Source: Saccharopolyspora aridisoli (GTDB lineage Bacteria > Actinomycetota > Actinomycetes > Mycobacteriales > Pseudonocardiaceae). Taken from it: a stretch of 64,000 bases of DNA. Below are positions 9,330 through 19,177 of the stretch, in pieces; positions within the stretch are counted from its first letter, which is position 1; each line of letters opens with the position of its first letter. A program made the translations under genes and the position numbers. Below the pieces are notes generated by a model. It saw only the letters and a list, made by a program, of their open reading frames with translations. It made no database searches and was not told the DNA's origin. The DNA is taken from the NCBI RefSeq assembly GCF_004348445.1, contig NZ_SMKV01000015.1, positions 87,290 to 151,289 of the forward strand, in the 5' to 3' direction.

Positions 9330-10328
9330 ATGGCACTGCTGGAAGTTCGCGACCTCTCCGTTGTCTTCGCCCGCAAGGGCGAGCCGCCGGTGACCGCGGT
9401 GGACGGGATCTCCTTCGACGTCGAACCGGGCAAGACCGTCGGCCTGGTCGGCGAGTCCGGCTGCGGCAAGTCGGTGACCTCGCTGGCGATCATGGGCTTG
9501 CTGCCGCCGCGCGGAGCGGAGGTGTCGGGCTCGGTGTCCTTCGACGGCACCGACCTGCTGACGCTGCCGAAGAGGGAGCTCGACGCCCGGCGCGGCAAGG
9601 ACCTGAGCATGGTGTTCCAGGACCCGCTGACCTCGTTGAACCCGGTGGTGCCCATCGGGTTGCAGGTCTCCGAGGTCATCGAGCGGCACCGCGGTCTGCC
9701 CCGCAAGCAGGCGATGCCCGGGGCCGAGGAGCTGCTGCGCAAGGTGGGCATCCCGGACCCGAACCGGCGGCTCAAGGAGTACCCGCACCAGCTCTCCGGC
9801 GGGATGCGGCAGCGGGCCCTGATCGCGATGGCGCTGGCCTGCAAGCCCCGGTTGCTCATCGCGGACGAGCCGACTACGGCGCTCGACGTGACGATCCAGG
9901 CGCAGATCCTCAAGCTGCTCTCGGAGCTGGTCGCCGAAACCGACACCGCGCTGATCATGATCACCCACGATCTCGGCGTGGTGGCGGGGTTGTGCGACGA
10001 GGTGAACGTGCTCTACGCGGGTCGCGTGGTCGAACGCGCTGCGCGGCACGAGCTGTTCGCCCGGCCGAAGCACCCCTACACCGCGGGCTTGCTGGCCTCG
10101 ATCCCGCGACTGGATTCGCCCCGCGGGCAACGCCTGTCGCCGATTTCGGGTTCGGTGGCCGACAACATCCCGTGGGACACCGGTTGCGCGTTCTGCCCGC
10201 GCTGCCCGAACGCCAGCGATGTGTGCGAGCGCGAGACCCCCGAGGTCAGCATCGACGCGGGAGCGCGGTTGCTGCGCTGCCACAACCCGGTTCGCGGAAC
10301 GATCTCGAACAGCGCGGAGGCGTCATGA
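9330..10328 (+). CDS. Peptide ABC transporter ATPase, DppD-like
   Basis: A 332-residue ATP-binding subunit. Walker A GESGCGKS is at 41-48, the signature is LSGGMRQR, and Walker B is [12 protein letters not shown], with the switch His in MITHDLG. The C terminus carries the oligopeptide-family cysteine motif ([15 protein letters not shown]). ATG 9330 is chosen over TTG 9324 because GGGGAG lies 8 nt before it and [11 protein letters not shown] is the usual beginning. Its stop overlaps the start of the next ATPase (ATGA). Confidence 0.94.
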   Translation: MALLEVRDLSVVFARKGEPPVTAVDGISFDVEPGKTVGLVGESGCGKSVTSLAIMGLLPPRGAEVSGSVSFDGTDLLTLPKRELDARRGKDLSMVFQDPLTSLNPVVPIGLQVSEVIERHRGLPRKQAMPGAEELLRKVGIPDPNRRLKEYPHQLSGGMRQRALIAMALACKPRLLIADEPTTALDVTIQAQILKLLSELVAETDTALIMITHDLGVVAGLCDEVNVLYAGRVVERAARHELFARPKHPYTAGLLASIPRLDSPRGQRLSPISGSVADNIPWDTGCAFCPRCPNASDVCERETPEVSIDAGARLLRCHNPVRGTISNSAEAS

Positions 10329-11392
10329 GCGAAACCAGTGGCGTCATGAGCGAGGACGTGCTCGTCGAGCTGCGCGACGTGAAGGTGCACTTCCCGATCA
10401 AGAAGGGCGTGGTGCTGGACCGGACCGTCGGCCACGTCTACGCCGTGGACGGGGTGTCGCTGAGCATCCAGCGCGGTGAGACCTACGGTCTCGTCGGGGA
10501 GTCCGGTTGCGGCAAATCGACCCTGGGCCGCGCGGTGTTGCGGTTGGAGAAGCCGACCGGCGGCGAGGTCGTCTTCGACGGCACCGACCTGTCCGGCATG
10601 AAGGGCGAGGAGCTGCGCAAGATGCGGCAGCGGATGCAGATGGTCTTCCAGGACCCGCTGTCCTCGCTCGACCCGCGCCAGTCGGTGGAATCGCTGTTGG
10701 TGGAGGGCATGCGTGCGCACGGCCTGGCTGACGACAAGGCGTCCACCGACAAGCGGCTGCGCGAACTGCTCGATGCCGTCGGATTGCCGCCGACCGCGCT
10801 GCGCAAGTACCCGCACGAGTTCTCCGGCGGTCAGCGCCAGCGCGTTGGCATCGCCCGCGCGCTGTCGGTCGGCCCGGAGCTCGTGGTGGCCGACGAACCG
10901 GTGTCGGCGCTGGACGTCTCGGTGCAGGCGCAGGTGCTCAACCTGCTGGAGGACCTGCAGGAGGAGTTCGGCCTGACCTACCTGGTGATCGCGCACGACC
11001 TCGCCGTGGTGCGGCACATCGCCGACCGGGTGGGCGTGATGTACCTGGGCGGCATCGTCGAGGAGTCCACATCGGACGATCTTTACGGACAGCCGCTGCA
11101 CCCCTACTCCAAGGCGCTGCTGTCGGCGGTCCCTGTGCCGGACCCGCAGGTCGAGGACGGTCGCGAGCAGATCCTGCTCACCGGCGACCTGCCCTCACCG
11201 GCGAACCCGCCGTCGGGTTGCCGGTTCCACACCCGCTGCCCGTGGCGGCAGGAGGAGCGCTGCGACACCGAACGCCCGGCCCTGCGGGAGATCGGGGCGG
11301 GGCACCGGGTCGCCTGCCACTTCGCCGAGGAGATCCGAGACGGTGAGCTCCAGCCCCGCTCGACGCCGGAAGCGGCAGCCCCGACGGCGTGA
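10325..11392 (+). CDS. Peptide ABC transporter ATPase, DppF-like
   Basis: A 355-residue partner ATPase with Walker [11 protein letters not shown]-loop [13 protein letters not shown], signature FSGGQRQR and Walker [13 protein letters not shown]. The C-terminal [15 protein letters not shown] motif matches the oligopeptide/dipeptide family. The ATG at 10325 overlaps the previous stop by four bases; a second in-frame ATG at 10346 is possible. It is the last gene of the importer operon, and no strong terminator is evident immediately after it. Confidence 0.94.
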   Translation: MSETSGVMSEDVLVELRDVKVHFPIKKGVVLDRTVGHVYAVDGVSLSIQRGETYGLVGESGCGKSTLGRAVLRLEKPTGGEVVFDGTDLSGMKGEELRKMRQRMQMVFQDPLSSLDPRQSVESLLVEGMRAHGLADDKASTDKRLRELLDAVGLPPTALRKYPHEFSGGQRQRVGIARALSVGPELVVADEPVSALDVSVQAQVLNLLEDLQEEFGLTYLVIAHDLAVVRHIADRVGVMYLGGIVEESTSDDLYGQPLHPYSKALLSAVPVPDPQVEDGREQILLTGDLPSPANPPSGCRFHTRCPWRQEERCDTERPALREIGAGHRVACHFAEEIRDGELQPRSTPEAAAPTA

Positions 11393-11471
11393 TCCTGGCG
11401 GTTTCTCGCGAGCCCGTTCCCTCGCGGCCGACGTCCACATAGGATCTTCGGCTGGGGAAGGGAGGTCGCGC

Positions 11472-11648
11472 TTGAAGTACAGCAGCGCGCTCCGGTGCTC
11501 GGCCTGCGAGCACCGGGCTGTTCTGGACCGAACCGTCGCTGCCCGGCTCGTCGCCGAGACCAACCAGTCGCTGGTGCTCTACGACTGCCCGGTGGGCAAC
11601 GGCGTGCACGTCAGGAATCCGGATTTCGAGAAGGGCCCGATCGCGTAG
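11472..11648 (+). CDS. Small protein with one CxxC pair and a CPxGxGxH motif, unknown function
   Basis: A 58-residue protein beginning MKYSSALRCSACEHRAV. A CSAC pair near residues 9-12 and a later CPVGNGVHVRNP suggest a small zinc-ribbon-like fold, although only three cysteines and one histidine are present. The TTG start follows GGAGGT (11461-11466) by five bases. I do not recognise a described family. The stop codon lies inside a terminator hairpin. It may be transcribed separately from the ABC operon, which ends 79 bases upstream. Confidence 0.65.
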   Translation: MKYSSALRCSACEHRAVLDRTVAARLVAETNQSLVLYDCPVGNGVHVRNPDFEKGPIA

Positions 11649-11671
11649 AGCGTGGTCGCAGATCGGGCCCT
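11632..11671. terminator. 11-bp stem terminator overlapping the stop of the small Cys-pair gene
   Basis: AGGGCCCGATC (11632-11642) is perfectly complementary to GATCGGGCCCT (11661-11671), with the TAG stop in the loop. It sits between the convergent small gene and the EamA gene (which ends at 11679) and could serve both strands. It lacks a T-run. Confidence 0.6.
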
Positions 11672-11678
11672 CTGGCCG

Positions 11679-12578
11679 TCACACCGGTGTCGGCTCCAGC
11701 GCTGGCTGACGCCGGGCGATCCGCATGCTGCCCAGCAGCACCCCGCCGACGACCACCGCCCCGGCGGCGAGTTCGAACGGGTGCGGCTGCTCGCCGAGGA
11801 TCAGCCAGGCCGTGCTGAACCCGACGATCGGTACCAGCAGCGAGAACGGAGCCACCGTGCTCGCCGGGTACCTGGCGAGCAGTGTCGTCCACAGGCCGGA
11901 CCCGACCACGGTGGCCAGCAGCGACGTGTAGGCCAGACCGGCCAGCGCGGCAGTCCCGGTCGGGGAGTCCAGCACCGTGGTGACCGCTGCCCAACCGGTC
12001 GTCGGCCCCTCGAACAGCGCGGACGCCGCGAACATCGGCAGCGGTGGGACGATGGCGATCCACAGCGAGAGGTGCAGCGGTTTCGGCGCTTCGGCCTTGC
12101 GGCTGCACAGGTTGCCCAACGCCCAGGAGAACGCGCCGCACAACGTGATCAGCATCGGCAGCAGCGTCGCGGTCTGCGCGCGGTGCCAACCGATGGCGAC
12201 CATGCCCAGCACCGCCGTGGTGATGCCCAGCACCTGGACCGGGGTGAGCTTCTCGCGCAGCAGCAACGCGCCCAGCAGCACGGTGAACGGCGCAGACCCC
12301 TGCTGCACCAGCGAGGCCAGCCCGGTCGGCATGCCGATCTCCATCGCGACGAACAGGAACGCGAACTGCGAGGTCCCGAAGAGGAGGCCGTAGCCGAGCA
12401 GCCAGCGCCACTTCACCCGCGGGAACGGCACGAAGAACAGGATCGGCAGCAGCACGGCGAAGCGCAGTCCGGCGAAGAAGAACGGCGGGAAGTGCCCCAA
12501 CCCCTGGTCCAACGCGATGAAGTTGCCGCCCCAGAGCACTGCGACGACCACCGCCAGCAGGCGATCTCTCGTGGTCAT
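11679..12578 (-). CDS. EamA/RhaT (DMT superfamily) exporter
   Basis: A 299-residue integral membrane protein with about ten hydrophobic helices and two EamA repeats, as in drug/metabolite exporters (O-acetylserine, cysteine and similar). It begins MTTRDRLLAVVVAVLWGGNF, matching the conserved GxNF of the first helix; a GTG-type extension upstream to 12614 is not conserved in style. It is divergent from a LysR regulator with 72 bp between them, a classic arrangement in which the regulator controls the exporter. A second EamA gene lies at 46811. Confidence 0.9.
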   Translation of the reverse strand: MTTRDRLLAVVVAVLWGGNFIALDQGLGHFPPFFFAGLRFAVLLPILFFVPFPRVKWRWLLGYGLLFGTSQFAFLFVAMEIGMPTGLASLVQQGSAPFTVLLGALLLREKLTPVQVLGITTAVLGMVAIGWHRAQTATLLPMLITLCGAFSWALGNLCSRKAEAPKPLHLSLWIAIVPPLPMFAASALFEGPTTGWAAVTTVLDSPTGTAALAGLAYTSLLATVVGSGLWTTLLARYPASTVAPFSLLVPIVGFSTAWLILGEQPHPFELAAGAVVVGGVLLGSMRIARRQPALEPTPV

Positions 12579-12610
12579 ACCGCTCAGCCTGCGTCGACCG
12601 TCTGTGAAGC

Positions 12611-12645
12611 ACAAGCGATACTATCTGCAAGTACTATGTAGGATT
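12611..12645. promoter_or_regulatory. AT-rich divergent promoter/operator between the EamA and LysR genes
   Basis: A low-GC island in otherwise GC-rich DNA. ACTAT is repeated directly 13 bp apart (12620-12624 and 12633-12637), and TAC-N9-GTA forms a dyad (12619-12633), reminiscent of LysR-type sites. It lies just upstream of the LysR ATG at 12651 and 35-65 bp from the EamA start. Confidence 0.4.
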
Positions 12646-12650
12646 CCTCT

Positions 12651-13562
12651 ATGGACGTTCGCAGGTTGAGGCTCCTGCGCGAGCTGGCCGATCGGGGCAC
12701 GGTCACCGCGGTCGCCAACGCCCTGTCCTACACGCCTTCTTCGGTGTCGCAGCAGATCCGGGCCCTGCAGGCCGAGGTCGGGGTGCGGCTGACCGAACCG
12801 GCCGGTCGTGGCCTGCGCCTCACCGACGCCGGCTGGGCGCTGGCCACCCGCGCCGACGAGGTGCTGGCCGCGCTGGACCGGGCCGAGGCCGAGCTCGACA
12901 CCTACCGCTCGTCGCCGCGCGGCGTGGTCCGCGTCGCGATGTTCCCCTCCGGTGCGTTCCTGCTGCTCCCGGGTGTGCTGCGGCGCATCGCCGAGCACCC
13001 GCAGGTCCGCCTGGAGGCTCGCGACGTCGACATGGTGCCGTCGGAGGTCCCGCGCCTCACGGCCGACTTCGACCTGGTCGTCACGCACCGGGACGACCAG
13101 GCTCCGCCGCACGACGGCGACCGGGTCGCGGTCACCCCGCTGCTGCGCGAGCCGCTGGACGTGGCGATGCCGCTCGGGCACCCGCTGGCCGGCCGCGAAC
13201 GCGTCGAGCTCACCGAGCTGGTCGGCGAACCCTGGCTGAGCGTCGACATCGGTTTCCCCGTCGACGACGTGCTGCGCTCGCTGGCGGTGCGCACCGGTGT
13301 GCGGCCGATCGTCGTCCAGCGCATCAACGACTTCCGGGTCACCGAAGCGCTCGTCGCCGCAGGTCACGGCATCGCGCTGCTGCCCAGGTACACGGTGAAC
13401 AGCTCACAGCTCGTGATGCGCCCGCTCGCCGGGGTCCGCGCGGGCCGCAACATCGAGGTCGTCTCCCGCAAGGGCGCCACCGAACGCCCGGCCGTGCAGG
13501 TCGCCCTCGACGCCCTCACCGCCGAAGCCCGCGCCCGGACGGAGGCCAACTCACCGGGGTGA
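12651..13562 (+). CDS. LysR family transcriptional regulator
   Basis: A 303-residue regulator with an N-terminal winged HTH (residues 1-60: MDVRRLRLLRELADRGTVTA, then the recognition helix in TPSSVSQQIRALQ) and a LysR substrate-binding domain from about 90 to 290. It is divergent from the EamA exporter and probably its regulator. Its 3' end overlaps the convergent glycosidase by 12 bp, and both stops fall inside a 24-bp palindrome. The effector is unknown. Confidence 0.93.
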   Translation: MDVRRLRLLRELADRGTVTAVANALSYTPSSVSQQIRALQAEVGVRLTEPAGRGLRLTDAGWALATRADEVLAALDRAEAELDTYRSSPRGVVRVAMFPSGAFLLLPGVLRRIAEHPQVRLEARDVDMVPSEVPRLTADFDLVVTHRDDQAPPHDGDRVAVTPLLREPLDVAMPLGHPLAGRERVELTELVGEPWLSVDIGFPVDDVLRSLAVRTGVRPIVVQRINDFRVTEALVAAGHGIALLPRYTVNSSQLVMRPLAGVRAGRNIEVVSRKGATERPAVQVALDALTAEARARTEANSPG

Positions 13563-13568
13563 GTTGGC
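13545..13568. terminator. 24-bp palindrome covering the overlapping stops of the LysR and glycosidase genes
   Basis: GCCAACTCACC (13545-13555) and GGTGAGTTGGC (13558-13568) are perfectly complementary around a GG centre. The LysR stop TGA (13560-13562) and the glycosidase stop (TCA at 13551-13553) lie in opposite arms. With only two bases between the arms, the loop of any RNA hairpin would open a few pairs. Confidence 0.5.
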
Positions 13569-15167
13569 GGCCGCCCAGCGGCAGATCGCGGCGAGTTCGT
13601 CGCCGTGCTCTTCGAGCGTGTCATCCACGACGCCCACGACGGGCAGGTGGCCTTCGCGCACCACGTCCGGCGGCCTCGGGATGTAGCCCTTCTCGTGCAC
13701 GCCCGTGCTGCCCGGGCCCGGGGTGCCCTCGGCGAGGTGTCCGGTGGTGCGGGCGTAGCGCGACAGGACCCTGGGTTCGCGCAGGTCGCGGTCGGTGCCG
13801 AACCACTGCTGGCTCAACGGGAACAACGCGCTGAGCGCGTCCCACCAGCCCTCGGCGGCCAGCACCAGCCCGGGATGCCGCAGGTGCAGCTCCTCGACCA
13901 GCAGCCGGTACCCGGCGAACACGTCGTGGCGGGGGTCGTCGAAGTAGTAGCCCACGGTGTCCAGGAACGCCGCGTCCACGCCGAACTCGTCGACCAGCGC
14001 GGAGATCGACTCCACCAGGTGCGCGCGGAACCCGGGCTCGGCGGGGTTGAGGAAGACCTGATCGCCCTCGCCGGAGCGGTCGGAGTCCCAGTCGGGGCGG
14101 TTGAGCAGCTCCACGTAGCGGTCGGTGTCGTTGCGCATCACCGCCCGTTCCCAGTCCGGGTACTGCGCCACGTTGGCGCCGTGCCCGCCGAACATCGGCA
14201 TCAACCGGAACCCGAGCTCGTGCGCGGTGCGGACGAGCTCGGCGAACCCCTCGTCGCCGCCGAGATCAGCACCGGGCCGGTAGCGCGGGTAGGCGTAGTA
14301 GTAGCGGCCCTCCCAGCCGGGCAGGTAGGCGAGCACGCGATGCGGGTCGATGTGCTGCGCGACGAAGCGGAGGGCCTCGCTCATCTGCGAGAACGTGTTG
14401 AACACGTAGCCGGTCCAGTGCTGGCCGTGCAGCGTCACGACGAGCGCGGTGTCGCGCAGCCAGCCGGGCACGTCCGGCCGGGACTCCCACGGCCGCAGGC
14501 CGTGCGCGTTCTCGACGAATCGCAGGTGCTCGTCCAGGTCCGGGTCCGGTGACGAGGCGTCCTGGCGCAGCCGGATCTCCGGGACCCGGCACGTCGTCCC
14601 GCGCGCCGACGCGGCAGGCACGTGCAGCAGCTCCGCGATCGGCTCGGGCGAGTGGGCGGGTGTGTTGACGTGCAGCACGTGCCTGCGCACCGACGGGTCC
14701 CGGACGCTCAGCAGCGAGCAGTCGGACTCCGAGCCGACGGCCACCCACGGCGTCGCCCAGTCCGGGCTCGGGTACTCCAGCTGGAAGCGCTCGTGGTGGC
14801 TGTGCGAGCGGCCGGTGTTCGGCGCCCACCAACCCGCGCTCAGCTGCCGCTGCGGCAGACCGCGCAGCAGCAGCTTGACGGCCTTGATCGGCTCGGTGTG
14901 CTCCGCGGTGATCGACCAGGTCAGCACGCCGTCCCGGAGCGCGACGTCGACTCCGACGACACCGGCGTCGACGGTTCGCTGCTGCCCGAGCGCGGCGTAG
15001 CCGGTGCGCACCTGCACGCGACCGGCGTCGACGAGCGGTTCCGCGGGTCGCAGGCCGTAGCCGTTGGTCGTGGTGAACACCTGCACCGACCAGCTCAGCG
15101 GACCGCCTGGCACGGGGAAGCGCGGATCGCGGGGATCGAAGCTCAGGTCGGTGTCGATCAGGCTCAT
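13551..15167 (-). CDS. Glycoside hydrolase-like protein (DUF6259-type TIM barrel)
   Basis: A 538-residue protein without a signal peptide. The first 210 residues look like a beta-sandwich carbohydrate-interacting region. The rest looks like an alpha-amylase-superfamily TIM barrel: LMPMFGGHGANV, then FGVDAAFLDTVGYYFDD, then LVLAAEGWWDAL. By position, the Asp of FLDTV and the Glu of AAEGWW are candidate nucleophile and acid. I believe this is the DUF6259 type, whose substrate is undefined. The ATG overlaps the stop of the upstream 85-aa gene (ATGA), implying coupled translation. Confidence 0.7.
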   Translation of the reverse strand: MSLIDTDLSFDPRDPRFPVPGGPLSWSVQVFTTTNGYGLRPAEPLVDAGRVQVRTGYAALGQQRTVDAGVVGVDVALRDGVLTWSITAEHTEPIKAVKLLLRGLPQRQLSAGWWAPNTGRSHSHHERFQLEYPSPDWATPWVAVGSESDCSLLSVRDPSVRRHVLHVNTPAHSPEPIAELLHVPAASARGTTCRVPEIRLRQDASSPDPDLDEHLRFVENAHGLRPWESRPDVPGWLRDTALVVTLHGQHWTGYVFNTFSQMSEALRFVAQHIDPHRVLAYLPGWEGRYYYAYPRYRPGADLGGDEGFAELVRTAHELGFRLMPMFGGHGANVAQYPDWERAVMRNDTDRYVELLNRPDWDSDRSGEGDQVFLNPAEPGFRAHLVESISALVDEFGVDAAFLDTVGYYFDDPRHDVFAGYRLLVEELHLRHPGLVLAAEGWWDALSALFPLSQQWFGTDRDLREPRVLSRYARTTGHLAEGTPGPGSTGVHEKGYIPRPPDVVREGHLPVVGVVDDTLEEHGDELAAICRWAAANSPR

Positions 15168-15421
15168 CTCGGCACCGATGCGTAGCCGATCGCCTCCTCC
15201 ACCAGGTAGGCCAGGCTGTCGGCCTCCTCAGCGGTGAAGATCAAGGTGTCTCCGGGAGGTAGCACGAGTCCGACGCGGTCACCCATGACCAGCACGGTCA
15301 CGTTCCCGCAGCCGTTCGTCGTGGCGCACTCGATGCGCCACCGCAGCTGCTCCGTCGGATCTTCGGTCGGCCACATAGCCACATCACTGAACCGTGCGAA
15401 CTCTCGAACATCAAGTTCCAT
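15164..15421 (-). CDS. Small acidic protein of unknown function, coupled to the glycosidase
   Basis: An 85-residue acidic protein starting MELDVREFARFSDVAMWPTE with no recognised motif. Two hydrophobic strands (NVTVLVMGDRVGLVLPPGD, TLIFTAEEADSLAYLVEEA) suggest a small alpha/beta fold. Its TGA overlaps the glycosidase ATG by four bases, so it is the first gene of a two-gene operon. A Shine-Dalgarno is not obvious. It could be a regulatory or chaperone partner of the enzyme; that is speculation from position only. Confidence 0.65.
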   Translation of the reverse strand: MELDVREFARFSDVAMWPTEDPTEQLRWRIECATTNGCGNVTVLVMGDRVGLVLPPGDTLIFTAEEADSLAYLVEEAIGYASVPR

Positions 15422-15797
15422 GAACCGTTCGAGTGATGGCCTGGGCGGGGAGCAGAGGAGTAGGTGCGGCTATGCCCCGACGTCACCCCGTGTGAGCCGC
15501 TTCGACTAGTTCTCCCCCCAGGGGCGCCGCTTCGACATCCCTGCGACGCGAGTCCATATGCCCGTTCGCGCGCCGGGCAATACCGACTTCAGTCGAGTCC
15601 GTTCCCGATCTAGCGTGGGGGTCGTCCTCGGCCGATGGGCTGTGCGGGCTCATGGATCCCCGGGTCCGGTCCGCTCTGCCCTGTTACCGGAGTTGTGCCC
15701 GTGACCGGCGATTTCCCGCCACCCGGTGCCCGGTGGCGGTCGAGCGGCAGTCCGTACCCTTGCAGGAGCCGAACTGCGCTGCCCCCGACCAGAACGG
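15422..15797. other. Intergenic region without a recognisable gene
   Basis: These 376 bases separate two divergent units and should hold both promoters. All open frames here are Arg/Pro-rich extensions without family features. No terminator, riboswitch or convincing promoter hexamer pair stood out. Confidence 0.4.
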
Positions 15798-16430
15798 ATG
15801 TCCATGATCGAGTGGCTGAACACGATCCCGGCCGGGGTGATCTACCTGGTGGTTGGGGGGATCATCGGGCTGGAGAGCGTGGGAATCCCACTGCCCGGCG
15901 AGATCTTGCTGGTCAGCGCCGGTGTCGCGGCCTCGCACGGGGTGATCAACCCGATCTTGCTCGCCACCTTCGCCTCGATCGGGGCGATCGTCGGCGACTC
16001 GATCGGGTACGCCATCGGCAAGCGCTTCGGCCGCAAGCTGCTGACCTGGCTGGGCACCAAGCTGCCGAAGCACTTCGGGCCCAAGCCGCTGGCCCAGGCG
16101 GAGAAGCTCTTCGAGCGCTGGGGCGCCTGGACGGTGTTCGGCGGCCGGTTCGTGGCGCTGCTGCGCATCCTCGCCGGGCCGCTCGCGGGCAGCCTCGGCA
16201 TGCCGTACCGCAAGTTCCTGCTGGCCAACGCGACCGGCGGCATCGCATGGGCGGGCCTGGTGACCGCCATGTCCTACGGGTTCGGCCTGGTCGCGGGCCA
16301 GTGGTTCCACCGCTTCTCGTGGATCGGCCTGGTCATCGCCGTCGCCTTCGCCTGGTGGAGCACCCGCATCATCCAGAAGCGCGTGGAACGAGCCGAAGCC
16401 GAAGAACCAGAACCAGCCCGATCCACCTGA
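15798..16430 (+). CDS. DedA family membrane protein
   Basis: A 210-residue membrane protein of the DedA/VTT family, which flips undecaprenyl phosphate or other lipids and supports membrane homeostasis. Family motifs are present: E-x-x-G-x-P-x-P-G-E (LESVGIPLPGE, about 26-36), G-D-x-x-x-Y-x-x-G (VGDSIGYAIGKRFGR) and the GRF-x-x-x-x-R motif (GGRFVALLRILAGPLAGSL). ATG 15798 is chosen because MSMIEWLN precedes the first helix directly; the start is not supported by a strong ribosome-binding site. It is convergent with leuA. Confidence 0.93.
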   Translation: MSMIEWLNTIPAGVIYLVVGGIIGLESVGIPLPGEILLVSAGVAASHGVINPILLATFASIGAIVGDSIGYAIGKRFGRKLLTWLGTKLPKHFGPKPLAQAEKLFERWGAWTVFGGRFVALLRILAGPLAGSLGMPYRKFLLANATGGIAWAGLVTAMSYGFGLVAGQWFHRFSWIGLVIAVAFAWWSTRIIQKRVERAEAEEPEPARST

Positions 16431-16526
16431 CCGCCCCCTCGGGAAGCACACCCCGCCCAACCCGGCACGGAGGCGACCCGAACACGGTGGTATTCGATCC
16501 CACGATCGCGGCGGCGAACCGGGTGA

Positions 16527-16598
16527 TGACCGGAATGCCGCCGTGATCAGGACCCGGAATACCGCCGTGATCGGATACCTGACCACGGCGGTGATCGG
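16527..16598. repeat. Three degenerate 24-bp tandem repeats between dedA and leuA
   Basis: Units at 16527-16550, 16551-16574 and 16575-16598 share a ccgGAATaCCGCCGTGATC-like core; in the third unit the middle is partly inverted (ACGGCGGTGATC). They lie in the 200-bp convergent gap after the DedA stop (16430) and before the leuA stop (16631). The unit length is a multiple of three, but no real gene covers them. Confidence 0.55.
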
Positions 16599-16630
16599 GT
16601 TGCCTGAGCCCGGGGACTGGCTGGGTTCGG

Positions 16631-18669
<2,039 letters not shown>

Positions 18670-18676
18670 TGTGATC

Positions 18677-19027
18677 GTGACCGAGGAAGTTCGTACCGGC
18701 GCCCGCGGGAGCGGCGTGCGACGCGCTGACCTGCGGCGCGGGTGGGGCCGTTTCGTCGACGTGCTGATCCTGGTGGTGCGCTGGGCGGGGCTTGTGTGCG
18801 CCTCGCTGCTGGCGACCCATGTGATCCTCACCATCGGCAGCGCGAATCCGGACAACGGGATCACCCAGTTCGTGGCCTCCGTCGCCGATCCGCTCGCCCT
18901 CGGTTTCCAGGACCTGTTCACCCCGGCCGACCCGCAGCTGGCGGTCCTGCTCAACTACGGCATCGCGGCCCTCTTCTGGCTGTTCATCACCTCCATCGCC
19001 AGGCGGATCCTCGCCGCGCTGCGCTGA
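18677..19027 (+). CDS. Small two-helix membrane protein, unknown function
   Basis: A 116-residue protein beginning MTEEVRTGARGSG. A basic N-terminal segment is followed by a transmembrane helix (VLILVVRWAGLVCASLLATHVIL, about 28-50), an outer loop of about 40 residues and a second helix (LNYGIAALFWLFITSIARRIL) near the C terminus. GTG 18671 is an alternative start. No clear Shine-Dalgarno is seen, so the mRNA may be leaderless. It is divergent from leuA; no functional link is evident. Confidence 0.7.
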   Translation: MTEEVRTGARGSGVRRADLRRGWGRFVDVLILVVRWAGLVCASLLATHVILTIGSANPDNGITQFVASVADPLALGFQDLFTPADPQLAVLLNYGIAALFWLFITSIARRILAALR

Positions 19028-19177
19028 CCGCGTTCCTGGCCCAGCGCGGTTGTGACGCACACCGTCGTGTGATCCCGTCTTCGCGGACACCGTCGCGGCA
19101 GCTCGGCTTGGCAGGATCGAGGTGACCCCCGGTCGCTCGGCGTGGAGCGCAGGCCCGGCGACCCGAAGGGATTGCGG

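Noticed and set aside
6978..10283. 1101-codon minus-strand frame opposite the ABC transporter genes
   Set aside because: Composition (His/Arg/Gln/Asp-rich) is typical of an antisense frame of GC-rich DNA; the plus strand encodes four recognisable transporter subunits.
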